Positions 8,932 to 17,990 of a DNA stretch of 64,000 nucleotides are shown piece by piece. The stretch's first letter is position 1. Each line of letters starts with the position of its first letter. A program made the translations under genes and the position numbers. Source of the DNA: Mycobacterium sp. DL440 (GTDB lineage Bacteria > Actinomycetota > Actinomycetes > Mycobacteriales > Mycobacteriaceae). The stretch is from contig NZ_CP050191.1 of NCBI RefSeq assembly GCF_011745145.1, positions 585,991 to 649,990 on the forward strand, written 5' to 3'. The notes below the pieces were generated by a model. The model saw only the letters and a list, made by a program, of their open reading frames with translations. It made no database searches and had not been told where the DNA came from.

Positions 8932-10116
8932 ATGCCCTCCGCCACCGCCTCGCTGAGCGTCGAAGACGCGATCAACCGGCGTCGTGGCGACCTCGTCGAA
9001 CTCTCCCACTCGATACACGCCGAGCCGGAGTTGGCCTTCGCCGAGCACCGCAGCTGCGCCAAGACCCAGGCGCTGGTGGCCGAGTACGGATTCGAGATCA
9101 CCGCGTCGGCCGGAGGACTGGACACCGCGTTCCGGGCCTCCTACGGCAGCGGCCCGCTGGTGGTCGGCATCTGCGCGGAGTACGACGCGCTGCCCGAGAT
9201 CGGGCATGCCTGCGGACACAACATCATCGCGGCCTCGGCGGTCGGTACCGCGCTGGCCCTGGCCGGGGTCGCCGACGAACTCGGGCTGACCGTGGTACTC
9301 GTCGGAACCCCGGCCGAGGAACTCGGTGGCGGAAAAGTCTTGCTGCTCAACGCCGGTGTGTTCGACGACATCGCCGCGACGGTGATGCTGCATCCCGGCC
9401 CCGTGGACATCGCCGCCGCCCGCTCGCTGGCGCTTTCCGAGGTGACGGTGAACTACACCGGCCGGGAATCGCACGCAGCCGTGGCCCCCTACCTGGGCCT
9501 CAACGCCGGCGACGCGGTCACCGTCGCGCAGGTCGCGATCGGTCTGCTGCGCCAGCAGCTCATGCCGGGACAGATGGTGCACGGCATCGTCACCCACGGC
9601 GGTCAGGCCACCAACGTCATCCCCGGCCGGGCCGAGATGCGCTACACCATGCGGGCCACCGACATGTCGTCGTTGCGTGCGCTGGAAGACCGGATGGCCG
9701 GCTGTTTCTCGGCCGGAGCGCTCGCGACGGGGTGCGAGCATCGGGTCACCGAGATCGGCCCGCCGTACGCCGAGCTGGTGCCCGATCCGTGGCTCTCGGA
9801 GACCATCCGCGCCGAGATGCTGCGCCTGGGCCGTAACCCGTTGCCGGAGAACGTGGAGGCAAGTGTGCCACTGGGCAGTACCGATATGGGCAACATCAGT
9901 CAGGTGATGCCCGGCATTCACCCGGTGATCGGCATCGACTCCGGTGGCGCCGCGATCCACCAGCCGGCTTTCACTGCCGCAGCGGTGGGTCCGAGCGCCG
10001 ACAAGGCCGTGTTGGAAGGTGCAATCATGTTGGCCCGCAGCGTTGTTCAGCTGGCTGAGACGCCTGCGCAGCGGGACCGTGTGTTGGATGCGCTGCAGAG
10101 GAGGCGGGCTTCATGA
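8932..10116 (+). CDS. amiB1: M20 metallo-amidohydrolase AmiB1
   Basis: A 394-residue M20D-type amidohydrolase hydrolysing an N-acyl or amide bond. Metal-site motifs are [19 protein letters not shown], the VGTPAEE glutamate and a late H ([10 protein letters not shown]). GRESHAA is the dimerisation/lid region. The start has GCGAGG just before the ATG, and a GATACT-like -10 is nearby. It is coupled to amiA1 by an ATGA overlap, matching Rv3306c-Rv3305c. The physiological substrate is unknown; peptidyl or indole-acetyl conjugates are known for relatives. Confidence 0.9.
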   Translation: MPSATASLSVEDAINRRRGDLVELSHSIHAEPELAFAEHRSCAKTQALVAEYGFEITASAGGLDTAFRASYGSGPLVVGICAEYDALPEIGHACGHNIIAASAVGTALALAGVADELGLTVVLVGTPAEELGGGKVLLLNAGVFDDIAATVMLHPGPVDIAAARSLALSEVTVNYTGRESHAAVAPYLGLNAGDAVTVAQVAIGLLRQQLMPGQMVHGIVTHGGQATNVIPGRAEMRYTMRATDMSSLRALEDRMAGCFSAGALATGCEHRVTEIGPPYAELVPDPWLSETIRAEMLRLGRNPLPENVEASVPLGSTDMGNISQVMPGIHPVIGIDSGGAAIHQPAFTAAAVGPSADKAVLEGAIMLARSVVQLAETPAQRDRVLDALQRRRAS

Positions 10117-11279
10117 GTGTGCTGCAGCACGCTGCTGCCCGCTGGCTGTCGGCCAACTACGACGAGATGGTGTCGTGGCGCCGTCACCTCCACGCCCATC
10201 CGGAACTGGGCCGTCAGGAGTTCGCCACCACCGAATTCGTGGCCCGCCACCTGGCCGAGGCCGGGCTGAACCCCAAAGTGCTGCCCGGTGGTACCGGATT
10301 GACGTGTGACTTCGGGCCCGAGGACCGTCCGCGGATCGCGCTGCGCGCTGACATGGACGGCTTGCCGATGGCCGACCGGACCGGCGCGCCCTATGCCTCC
10401 ACGGTGCCCAACGTCGCGCACGCCTGCGGACACGATGCACACACCGCCGTGCTGCTGGGCACGGCGATGGCTCTGGCGTCGGTGCCCGAGCTGCCGGTCG
10501 GGGTCCGGTTGCTGTTCCAGGCCGCCGAGGAACTGATGCCGGGCGGCGCGATCGACGCGATCAACGCGGGCGTGCTGACCGGGGTGAGCCGGATCTTCGC
10601 GCTGCACTGCGATCCGCGGCTGGTCGTGGGTCAGGTGGCGACCAAGCCGGGACCGATCACCTCCGCGGCTGATTCCATCGAGATCACCCTGCATTCGCCG
10701 GGCGGGCACACCTCCCGGCCGCATCTGACCGGTGACCTGGTTTACGGGCTCGGGACCCTGATCACCGGAGTGCCCGGCGTGCTGTCCCGTCGTATCGATC
10801 CCCGTCACGACACCGTGATGGTGTGGGGTGCGGTCAATGCCGGTGTGGCCGCCAACGCCATCCCGCAGATCGGCACCCTCGCGGGGACGATCCGCACCGC
10901 AAGTCGCGATACCTGGCTGACGCTGGAATCGATTGTGGAAGAGACGGTTACCGCGCTGCTCGCGCCGCTCAACATCACGCACAGCCTCAACTACCGGCGA
11001 GGCGTGCCCCCGGTCGTCAACGAAGAGGTGTCGACGCGCATCCTCACCCACGCCATCGAAGCCATCGGCCCCGACGTACTCGCCGACACTCATCAGTCCG
11101 GCGGCGGCGAGGACTTCTCCTGGTACCTCGAAGATGTGCCGGGCGCGATGGGCCGACTAGGCGTGTGGAGCGGACAAGGACCACAACTTGATCTGCATCA
11201 GCCCACGTTCGACATCGACGAGCGGGCATTGGGCGTCGGCGTGCGCACGATGGTCAACATCATCGAGGCCTCTGCGTAA
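10113..11279 (+). CDS. amiA1: M20 metallo-amidohydrolase AmiA1
   Basis: A 388-residue paralogue of the preceding gene. Motifs: ALRADMDGLPM, NVAHACGHDAHTA, FQAAEE, PGGHTSRPH and SGGGEDFSWYL with the late metal-binding His near DLHQPTFD. The ATG lies inside the amiB1 stop (ATGA), so the two are translated together and may form a hetero-complex or sequential pathway. Orthologue of Rv3305c. A copy of the dispersed 37-bp repeat follows the stop by 7 bp. Confidence 0.92.
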   Translation: MSVLQHAAARWLSANYDEMVSWRRHLHAHPELGRQEFATTEFVARHLAEAGLNPKVLPGGTGLTCDFGPEDRPRIALRADMDGLPMADRTGAPYASTVPNVAHACGHDAHTAVLLGTAMALASVPELPVGVRLLFQAAEELMPGGAIDAINAGVLTGVSRIFALHCDPRLVVGQVATKPGPITSAADSIEITLHSPGGHTSRPHLTGDLVYGLGTLITGVPGVLSRRIDPRHDTVMVWGAVNAGVAANAIPQIGTLAGTIRTASRDTWLTLESIVEETVTALLAPLNITHSLNYRRGVPPVVNEEVSTRILTHAIEAIGPDVLADTHQSGGGEDFSWYLEDVPGAMGRLGVWSGQGPQLDLHQPTFDIDERALGVGVRTMVNIIEASA

Positions 11280-11286
11280 CTATTTT

Positions 11287-11323
11287 TCACCGCGAGCGTG
11301 CGTGTTTGCCGCCCAACACGCCG
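11287..11323 (+). repeat. dispersed 37-bp repeat, copy A
   Basis: Starts TCACCGCGAGCGTGCGTGTT. It differs from copy B (12255-12291) at two positions and from the inverted copy C (13323-13359) at a few. It lies just after the amiA1 stop and 57 bp before the coiled-coil gene. Confidence 0.75.
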
Positions 11324-11380
11324 TATTTTGCCGACATTTTGGTGTCACTCGTCGCGCACGAGCGCCCATAGGCTGTCGAC

Positions 11381-12250
11381 ATGACCTCTGCGCCCGACGA
11401 CCAACTGGCTTTGGCGGCCGCCGCGGTGCGGGAGGCCGAATCCCTCAAGCGCCAGCTGAACACCGCTCGATCGCACACCGAGGAGTCCACCGCGCGCGCC
11501 CGAGCGGCCGAGGGACGGCTGCAGACGGAGGCCCGTGACGTCCACAAGCTGGAATCGTTGTCGCTGACCAAGATCTGGTCGCAACTCAAGGGCTCGCACG
11601 AGGACGATGTGGCCCGCGAAACCGCCGAGCATCTGACCGGCCGACTCGCTGCGCTCGGTGATGTCGGGTTCGGCATGGAGCGCGCCCTGACCGCAAAAGA
11701 ACGCTGGGTGCAGGACAACGATGGCCCCGGAGTTGCCCGACTTCTCGAAATCGCCGAATTGCGTGGGCAATTGACGGCTGAGATCAACGAGCTGGTGGAG
11801 GCGAGCTCCGCCGGGCAGCGGGCGCTGAAGGAGCTGCGCACCGCCGCTGCGCAGCTCGACAGCGCCCGGTCGTGGTCGGCCTACGACACCTGGTTCGACG
11901 GCGGATTAATCGCCAGCGTGGTCAAACAGGACAGGCTCGACGCTGTGGCCATGTCGCTGCGTTCGGCCGACGCCGATCTCAAGCGGTTCAGCACCGAACT
12001 CGCCGATGTCCACATGGAGGGCGCCAGGCTCGTCGAACTCGACTCTTTCACAAGGGTTTTCGATGTGTGGTTCGACAACTTCTTCACCGATTTCGCGGTG
12101 CGTGAACGGATCATCGGCGCACAGGAGAAGGCCGACCAGGCCATCGCGGGCGTCAAGCGCACCCTGACTGACCTCGACCAGCGCACCAAGGGCTGTACCC
12201 GCGAGTTCAATCGGCTGACCGCCGAGCGCGCGGACCTTCTCGTGCCCTGA
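11381..12250 (+). CDS. coiled-coil protein of unknown function
   Basis: 289 residues, hydrophilic and almost wholly helical, with heptad-rich segments at about 5-60, 100-150, 165-205 and 235-285. No signal peptide or membrane helix is seen. WSAYDTWFDG and VFDVWFDNFFTDF form a repeated W-F-D-x-F-like motif in the second half, perhaps duplicated helical hairpins. It lies between two direct copies of the dispersed repeat, next to an AbiEi-like gene. I do not recognise the family; a role in DNA or cell-envelope organisation is only possible. Confidence 0.7.
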   Translation: MTSAPDDQLALAAAAVREAESLKRQLNTARSHTEESTARARAAEGRLQTEARDVHKLESLSLTKIWSQLKGSHEDDVARETAEHLTGRLAALGDVGFGMERALTAKERWVQDNDGPGVARLLEIAELRGQLTAEINELVEASSAGQRALKELRTAAAQLDSARSWSAYDTWFDGGLIASVVKQDRLDAVAMSLRSADADLKRFSTELADVHMEGARLVELDSFTRVFDVWFDNFFTDFAVRERIIGAQEKADQAIAGVKRTLTDLDQRTKGCTREFNRLTAERADLLVP

Positions 12251-12254
12251 CTCC

Positions 12255-12291
12255 TCACCGCGAGCGTGCGTGTCTGCCGCCCAACACTCCG
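12255..12291 (+). repeat. dispersed 37-bp repeat, copy B
   Basis: Starts TCACCGCGAGCGTGCGTGTC, beginning 4 bp after the stop of the coiled-coil gene. Two mismatches to copy A. It overlaps the non-genic 5' extension of the AbiEi-like frame. Confidence 0.75.
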
Positions 12292-12350
12292 CACGTCACC
12301 AGCATTGTGCGAACACTCGCCACCCGCCGGTTGTGCACAGCGCGCTGTTC

Positions 12351-12366
12351 ATCCACAGATGTGGAT
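12351..12366. promoter_or_regulatory. perfect palindrome with DnaA-box-like arms
   Basis: ATCCACA-GA-TGTGGAT is a perfect 7-bp inverted repeat with a 2-nt centre, 44 bp before the AbiEi-like ATG. Each arm plus flank differs from the DnaA box TTATCCACA by one base. AbiEi-type proteins bind inverted repeats in their own promoters, so an autoregulatory operator is the simplest reading (inference). Confidence 0.45.
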
Positions 12367-12409
12367 TACGGCCTTCCGAAGCCGTTGCGCACCAACGAAG
12401 CTCGTCAGC

Positions 12410-13297
12410 ATGGACCAGCAACTGATGCGAGTGTTCGACGAGCAGAATGGTGTGGCCACCAGTGGTCAGATCCTCACCTACATGACGCGGCACGCGTTCG
12501 AATGTGCAGTCGATTGCGGTGAGATGGAGAGGGTGTGGCATGGCATCTACACCCGAGGTGAGCCTACGGATCAGTTGCTCTTGCACGGTCTGGATCTCTC
12601 TTGTGGCAAGAAGGTGCCGCTGTGTCTGACGAGTGCTGCCGCTGTGCACGGGTTCGACACCGAGGGATCGCCTGACCTGCACGTCCTCAATCCTCCGGGT
12701 GGCCAGTTGCGGTCTGTCGACGGATTGGTGGTGCATCGGCGGGACGGCGCGCCGCTCACCGTCGTGGATGGCAGATACGTCACCGCGCCGGCATGGACGG
12801 CCGTCGAGGTGGCTCGTGCATTACGCCGCCCGCGCGCCCTGGCCACGCTGGACTCCGCGCTACGAAGCGGTACCTGTAACCGCACCGAACTCTGGTGCGC
12901 AGCTATTGAGCAGGCCGGCCGTCGCGGCATTGTCGCCGTCCGTGACCTCATTGCGCTAGCCGATGAGCGCGCCGAGTCTCCGATGGAGAGTGAAGCGCGG
13001 CTCGTGATGCTCGACGGAGGCTTGCCCGCGCCCGAACTCCAGTACGAGGTCATCGACGGCAACGGCCAGGTCAGGCGGCTGGACTTCGCCTGGCCCGGGC
13101 AACAGGTCGCTGTCGAGTACGACAGCCTGGATTGGCACGGCAGTCCTGATGCGCTGCGCGACGACCGCAGGCGAACCGCCGCGCTGATGGACGTCGGGTG
13201 GATCGTCATCGCGATCGTGTTCGAGGACGTGCGGTACCGCGGCGGGGAGATGGTGGCCAGGATCAGCGCGCAGTTGAGCCACGCTCGGGCGGCGTGA
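12410..13297 (+). CDS. AbiEi-like HTH protein with DUF559/Vsr-fold nuclease domain
   Basis: 295 residues. Residues 1-50 form a winged HTH (DEQNGVATSGQILTYM, then GEMERVWHGIYTRG) as in type IV antitoxin AbiEi. The middle has LTSAAAVHGFDTEG..LHVLNP. The C-terminal 90 residues carry a PD-(D/E)xK-like core: E-x-EARLVML, RRLDFAWP, VAVEYDS and DDRRRTALM. The ATG at 12410 is chosen because the longer frame runs through repeat B. No AbiEii-type toxin follows, so this is a solitary member. Nuclease activity is inferred from the fold. Confidence 0.75.
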   Translation: MDQQLMRVFDEQNGVATSGQILTYMTRHAFECAVDCGEMERVWHGIYTRGEPTDQLLLHGLDLSCGKKVPLCLTSAAAVHGFDTEGSPDLHVLNPPGGQLRSVDGLVVHRRDGAPLTVVDGRYVTAPAWTAVEVARALRRPRALATLDSALRSGTCNRTELWCAAIEQAGRRGIVAVRDLIALADERAESPMESEARLVMLDGGLPAPELQYEVIDGNGQVRRLDFAWPGQQVAVEYDSLDWHGSPDALRDDRRRTAALMDVGWIVIAIVFEDVRYRGGEMVARISAQLSHARAA

Positions 13298-13322
13298 GGG
13301 TGCGCAAGATGTTGATGAAATG

Positions 13323-13359
13323 CGGCGTGGCGGACGGCAGACACGCACGCTCGCGGAGA
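13323..13359 (-). repeat. dispersed 37-bp repeat, inverted copy C
   Basis: Reads TCTCCGCGAGCGTGCGTGTC on the minus strand. The core matches copies A and B exactly over CCGCGAGCGTGCGTGT, and the remainder is imperfect. It lies between the convergent AbiEi-like gene and the cyclotransferase gene, 3 bp from the latter's stop. Confidence 0.7.
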
Positions 13360-13362
13360 AAA

Positions 13363-13830
13363 CTACGGTCCGATGTTGCGTGCAGGGCGGGTGCGCAGAT
13401 CGTGCACATAGGAATCGGGTGCTCCGGCGATCTCCGCGGCGTCGGCCATCACCCCGAGATAGCGGGCCGAGGGCAGGCCGCCCTCCCAGGCGTCGACCAC
13501 ATACAGCCAGGCCAGCACCGGGTCGATGTTGGTGTCCGACGACAACCGGTCCACCCGGCAGCGGATCTTCTTGTGGAACCCGAGCTCAGAACCCTCCCAG
13601 TGGTCCAGGCTCTGTTCATCGGCTGACGTCATGTCGTAGAGCACGACGAAAACCTTCGCCAGCGGGTCTTCGACGACGGTGGCCAGCGCGCCTTCCCAGC
13701 CGATGTCCTCACCGCCGAACGTCAACCGCCAGCCATGCAGCCACCCGGTACCCGCCATCGGGGAGTGCGGAGCCCGCTCGAGCATTTGCTCCGGATGCAT
13801 ATTGGACCCGTAGGCGGCGTACAGCGGCAC
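13363..13830 (-). CDS. gamma-glutamylcyclotransferase-like protein
   Basis: 155 residues beginning with the family signature LYAAYGSNM (substrate-binding YGSN loop, residues 3-11) and continuing with GWRLTFGGEDIGWEGALATV and VVLYDMT. The acidic residue expected to act as general base would be in the DEQSLDHWEG segment (E near 79). Orthologue of Rv3304 by position, divergent from lpdA at 41 bp. The natural substrate is unknown. Confidence 0.85.
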   Translation of the reverse strand: MPLYAAYGSNMHPEQMLERAPHSPMAGTGWLHGWRLTFGGEDIGWEGALATVVEDPLAKVFVVLYDMTSADEQSLDHWEGSELGFHKKIRCRVDRLSSDTNIDPVLAWLYVVDAWEGGLPSARYLGVMADAAEIAGAPDSYVHDLRTRPARNIGP

Positions 13831-13871
13831 GGTAAGACAGCTTAGTGCGCAAAGTTGGTTAGGTTGGTGCG

Positions 13872-15287
13872 GTGGCTACCCGCATCGTGATCATCGGCGG
13901 CGGACCCGCCGGCTATGAGGCGGCCCTTGTCGCCGCTGCCCGCGGCCCAGAGGTCGCTCATGTCACCATCGTCGACTGCGACGGCATCGGCGGTGCCTGC
14001 GTGCTGTGGGACTGTGTGCCGTCCAAGACGTTCATCGCCTCCACGGGTGTGCGCACCGAACTGCGGCGCGCTCCCAACCTGGGGTATTCGCTGGATTTCG
14101 AGCAGTCCAAGATCTCACTGCCCCAGATCAACGAGCGGGTGAAGAACCTGGCGGCGGCGCAGTCCGGCGACATCACGGAGCGGTTGCGCAACGAAGGCAT
14201 CGAGTTGATCGCAGGCCGCGGGGAGCTGATCGACGACGTCCCCGGCATGGCCCAGCACCGCGTCAAGGTCACCGGCCCCGACGGCGCGGTCAGTCAGCTG
14301 ACCGCCGATGTGGTGCTGATCGCCACCGGTGCCAGCCCGCGGGTCCTGCCCAACGCCGCACCCGACGGGGAACGCATCCTCAACTGGCGCCAGCTCTACG
14401 ACCTCGAAGCACTGCCCGAACATCTTGTGGTGGTGGGGTCAGGTGTCACCGGCGCCGAGTTCGTCAACGCCTACACCGAACTCGGGGTGACCGTGACGGT
14501 CGTGGCCAGCCGCGACCAGATCCTGCCGCACGAGGACTCCGACGCCGCCGCCGTGCTGGAGGAGGTGTTCTCCGAACGCGGTGTCACCCTCGTCAAGAAC
14601 GCCCGCGCTGAGTCGGTCACCCGCACCGAGCACGGGGTCCGCGTCAGCATGGCCGATGGCCGCGTCGTCGACGGCAGTCATGCCCTGATGACGGTCGGAT
14701 CGGTTCCCAACACGAGCGGTCTCGGTCTGGATCGTGTCGGCATCGCGCTCGGGCACGGCAACTACCTCAAGGTCGACCGGGTGTCGCGGACCTCGGTACC
14801 GGGCATCTATGCGGCAGGTGACTGCACCGGCCTGCTGCCGCTGGCCTCGGTGGCAGCCATGCAGGGACGCATCGCGATGTATCACGCCCTGGGCGAGGCG
14901 GTGGCCCCGATCCGGCTGCGAACCGTCGCCGCCGCAGTGTTCACCCGCCCTGAGATCGCCGCGGTCGGCGTTCCGCAGGCCGCCATCGATGACGGGTCCG
15001 TGCCTGCGCGCACTCTGACCCTGCCGCTCAACACGAATGCCCGGGCCAAGATGTCCAGCCTGCGCCGCGGCTTCGTGAAGATCTTCTGCCGCCCGGCCAC
15101 CGGGGTGGTGATCGGCGGGGTGGTGGTGGCGCCGATCGCCTCCGAGCTGATCCTGCCGATCGCCCTGGCCGTGCAGAACGGCATTCCGGTCGATGAGCTG
15201 GCCCAGACGTTTTCGGTGTACCCGTCGCTGTCCGGATCGATCACCGAGGCGGCGCGGCAATTGATGAAACACGACGACCTGGACTAG
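13872..15287 (+). CDS. lpdA: NAD(P)H:quinone reductase/disulfide-reductase-family flavoprotein LpdA
   Basis: A 471-residue FAD enzyme with GTG start. FAD motif IIGGGPAGYEAA, NAD motif VVGSGVTGAEF, FAD loop IYAAGDCTGLLPLASVA and a dimerisation domain ending in YPSLSGSITEAARQL. The canonical C-terminal His-Glu pair of lipoamide dehydrogenases is replaced by YPSLSGS, as in M. tuberculosis LpdA (Rv3303c), a quinone reductase. Unlike that protein as I recall it, the loop here reads GGACVLWDCVPSK, giving two cysteines five apart (C43, C48) as in true disulfide reductases. glpD2 follows at 42 bp. Confidence 0.92.
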   Translation: MATRIVIIGGGPAGYEAALVAAARGPEVAHVTIVDCDGIGGACVLWDCVPSKTFIASTGVRTELRRAPNLGYSLDFEQSKISLPQINERVKNLAAAQSGDITERLRNEGIELIAGRGELIDDVPGMAQHRVKVTGPDGAVSQLTADVVLIATGASPRVLPNAAPDGERILNWRQLYDLEALPEHLVVVGSGVTGAEFVNAYTELGVTVTVVASRDQILPHEDSDAAAVLEEVFSERGVTLVKNARAESVTRTEHGVRVSMADGRVVDGSHALMTVGSVPNTSGLGLDRVGIALGHGNYLKVDRVSRTSVPGIYAAGDCTGLLPLASVAAMQGRIAMYHALGEAVAPIRLRTVAAAVFTRPEIAAVGVPQAAIDDGSVPARTLTLPLNTNARAKMSSLRRGFVKIFCRPATGVVIGGVVVAPIASELILPIALAVQNGIPVDELAQTFSVYPSLSGSITEAARQLMKHDDLD

Positions 15288-15329
15288 AGAATCGGGCGGA
15301 TCCCATGCCACCCACGTAGCCTGGGGATC

Positions 15330-17075
15330 GTGACTGACCCGATCTCAGCACCGGGCGACGGGCAAACCTTCCTCGGACCGCAGCACAGGGCGCAAGCCTG
15401 GCAACGACTCGCCCACGAACAATTCGACGTAGTGGTCATCGGCGGTGGTGTAGTGGGAGCCGGCGCGGCGTTGGACGCCGCGACTCGTGGACTCACAGTC
15501 GCCCTCGTCGAGGCGCGCGATTTTGCTTCCGGCACATCCAGTCGCAGCTCCAAGATGTTCCACGGCGGGCTGCGGTATCTGGAACAGCTGGAATTCGGCT
15601 TGGTACGCGAAGCCCTCCACGAGCGGGAACTGAGCCTCACCACGCTGGCACCGCATCTGGTCAAACCGTTGCCGTTCCTGTTCCCGTTGACCAACCGTTG
15701 GTGGGAGCGGCCGTACATGGCGGCTGGGATCTTCCTCTACGACCAACTCGGCGGAGCGAAATCCGTTCCCGCACAAAAGCATCTGACGAAAGCCGGTGCG
15801 TTGCGGTTGGCCCCTGGGCTCAAGCGCAGCTCGCTGATCGGTGGAATCCGCTACTACGACACCGTGGTTGACGACGCCCGTCACACGATGACCGTGGCCC
15901 GCACCGCGGCCCACTACGGCGCGGTCGTGCGCTCGTCGAGCCAGGTGGTGTCGATGTTGCGCGAGGGCGACCGCGTCGTGGGGGTGACCCTGCGGGATTC
16001 CGAGGACGGGGCCACCACCGAGGTGCGGGGCCATGTCGTGGTCAACGCCACCGGGGTGTGGACCGACGAGATCCAGGCACTGTCCAAGGAACGCGGCCGG
16101 TTCCGGGTGCGCGCGTCCAAGGGTGTGCACATCGTGGTGCCGCGCGACCGGATAGTCAGTGAGGTGGCGATCATTCTGCGCACCGAGAAGTCGGTGCTGT
16201 TCGTGATTCCGTGGGGTACGCACTGGATCATCGGGACCACCGACACGGACTGGAATCTCGACCTCGCGCATCCCGCCGCCACCAAGGCCGACATCGATTA
16301 CATCCTCGGGCACGTCAACACCGTGCTGGCGACCCCGTTGACCCACGACGATATCGACGGTGTCTACGCCGGGCTGCGTCCGCTGCTGGCCGGCGAGAGC
16401 GAAGAGACCTCCAAGCTGTCGCGGGAGCATGCCGTCGCGGTGCCTTCGCCGGGACTTGTGGCGATCGCCGGCGGAAAGTACACCACCTACCGGGTGATGG
16501 CGGCCGACGCGATCGATGCTGCCGCAGAGTTCATCCCGGCCCGGGTGGCGCCGTCGATCACCGAGAAGGTCCCGCTGATGGGTGCCGATGGATACTTCGC
16601 CCTGATCAATCAGACCGAATACGTCGGCAAGCAATACGGGCTGCATCCCTACCGCGTTCGGCACCTGCTGGACCGCTACGGCTCGCTGATCGGTGAGGTG
16701 CTCAAGATGGCCGAGGGACGGCCAGAACTGCTGGCCCCCATCACTGATGCGCCGGTGTATCTGAAGGTCGAGGCGTATTACGCCGCGGCGGCTGAAGGCG
16801 CTCTGCACCTGGAAGACATCCTGGCCCGCCGGATGCGGGTCGCCATCGAGTACCCGCACCGTGGTGTCGATTGCGCCCTCGAGGTCGCTGAAGTAGTTGC
16901 GCCCGTGCTGGGGTGGAGCGCCGAGGACGTCGACCGTGAGGTCGCCACGTACATCGCGAGGGTGGAGGCGGAGGTGCTGTCGCAGACCCAGCCCGACGAC
17001 GAGTCCGCCGATGCGTTGCGCCAAGCGGCGCCGGAGGCCCGAGCCGAGATCCTCGAACCCGTGCCCCTGAATTGA
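15330..17075 (+). CDS. glpD2: glycerol-3-phosphate dehydrogenase (quinone-linked)
   Basis: A 581-residue FAD protein oxidising sn-glycerol 3-phosphate to DHAP and passing electrons to membrane quinone. FAD motif DVVVIGGGVVGAGAALDAATRG, SSRSSKMFHGGLRYL, IIGTTDTDW, GLRPLL and AGGKYTTYRVMA are all diagnostic, and the C-terminal helical DAO_C domain is present. GTG start. It follows lpdA as in Rv3303c-Rv3302c, so a quinone-linked redox pairing is plausible. The phoY1 gene that follows in M. tuberculosis is absent here. Confidence 0.95.
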   Translation: MTDPISAPGDGQTFLGPQHRAQAWQRLAHEQFDVVVIGGGVVGAGAALDAATRGLTVALVEARDFASGTSSRSSKMFHGGLRYLEQLEFGLVREALHERELSLTTLAPHLVKPLPFLFPLTNRWWERPYMAAGIFLYDQLGGAKSVPAQKHLTKAGALRLAPGLKRSSLIGGIRYYDTVVDDARHTMTVARTAAHYGAVVRSSSQVVSMLREGDRVVGVTLRDSEDGATTEVRGHVVVNATGVWTDEIQALSKERGRFRVRASKGVHIVVPRDRIVSEVAIILRTEKSVLFVIPWGTHWIIGTTDTDWNLDLAHPAATKADIDYILGHVNTVLATPLTHDDIDGVYAGLRPLLAGESEETSKLSREHAVAVPSPGLVAIAGGKYTTYRVMAADAIDAAAEFIPARVAPSITEKVPLMGADGYFALINQTEYVGKQYGLHPYRVRHLLDRYGSLIGEVLKMAEGRPELLAPITDAPVYLKVEAYYAAAAEGALHLEDILARRMRVAIEYPHRGVDCALEVAEVVAPVLGWSAEDVDREVATYIARVEAEVLSQTQPDDESADALRQAAPEARAEILEPVPLN

Positions 17076-17082
17076 CGGGGCA

Positions 17083-17949
17083 TTGAGACGGCCCGCGCCG
17101 CTGCCGGTGCGTGACGGTATCGGCCCGGCGCGGCTGCGGTTGTTGGGCGGCAATGTGTACGGCGAGCTTCAGGAACGGTTCGGCATCGGCGCGAAAGTGC
17201 TTGCCGGAGAAGTGGTTCTGCCCGACGGCACGTCTGTTGATGCGACAACCGTGCTGCCCACGGGTGCGTACGTCTACTTCTACCGCGACCTCGCCGACGA
17301 GGTGGCCGTCCCGTTCGACATCCCGGTGCTGTACCGCGACGACGACATCGTCGTCGTCGACAAGCCGCACTTCCTGGCCACGATGCCCCGGGGCGGGCAC
17401 GTGGCGCAGACGGCACTGGTGCGGCTGCGCCGTGAGCTGGACCTACCGGAACTGAGCCCGGCGCATCGATTGGACCGGCTGACCGCGGGCGTGCTGCTGT
17501 TCACCGTGCGTCGCGAGGTTCGCGGCCGTTATCAGCGACTGTTCGCCGAGGGCGGGGCGCGCAAGACGTACCTCGCGCGCGCTGCCGGCACCGCCACGGT
17601 GTCGTTACCCGCCACCCTGCGCAGCCGGATCATCAAGCACCGCGGGCAGTTGCAGGCCTTCGAGGAGCCCGGTGAGCCCAACGCCGAGACGTATGTCGAG
17701 CCGGTGCACGACGGCCCAGGGGACGGCCTGTACCGGCTGACGCCTCGCACCGGGCGGACCCATCAGCTGCGCGTGCACATGGCCTCCATCGGGCTGCCGA
17801 TCATCGGCGATTCCCTGTACCCCAACGTGATCGACGTCGCGCCGGATGATTTCGACCATCCGCTACAACTGCTGGCGCAGCGGCTGGAGTTCACCGACCC
17901 GATCACCGGCGAGGACCGCGAATTCGTGAGTACCCGACTATGGGGCTGA
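17083..17949 (+). CDS. RluA-type pseudouridine synthase
   Basis: 288 residues with the RluA catalytic motif HRLDRLTAGVLLF (catalytic Asp near residue 130), VVVDKPHFLATMP before it, and TGRTHQLRVHMASIGLPIIGD. It isomerises uridine in RNA. The start codon is a TTG at 17083, 7 bp after the glpD2 stop; the N-terminus RRPAPLPVRDGIGPARLRL matches the family. Orthologue of Rv3300c. The RNA target is unknown. Confidence 0.9.
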   Translation: MRRPAPLPVRDGIGPARLRLLGGNVYGELQERFGIGAKVLAGEVVLPDGTSVDATTVLPTGAYVYFYRDLADEVAVPFDIPVLYRDDDIVVVDKPHFLATMPRGGHVAQTALVRLRRELDLPELSPAHRLDRLTAGVLLFTVRREVRGRYQRLFAEGGARKTYLARAAGTATVSLPATLRSRIIKHRGQLQAFEEPGEPNAETYVEPVHDGPGDGLYRLTPRTGRTHQLRVHMASIGLPIIGDSLYPNVIDVAPDDFDHPLQLLAQRLEFTDPITGEDREFVSTRLWG

Positions 17950-17990
17950 AGCCTTGCGTGAGCAGACTGCGGTGATGTTCTACTGACGGG

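Noticed and set aside
8059..9960. A 633-codon minus-strand frame covering deoD and beyond
   Set aside because: Only the last 263 codons are PNP; the upstream part is antisense to amiB1 and low in sense.
15345..17153. A 602-codon minus-strand frame opposite glpD2
   Set aside because: Pure shadow of glpD2, rich in His/Arg/Gln/Gly as expected for antisense of high-GC coding DNA.
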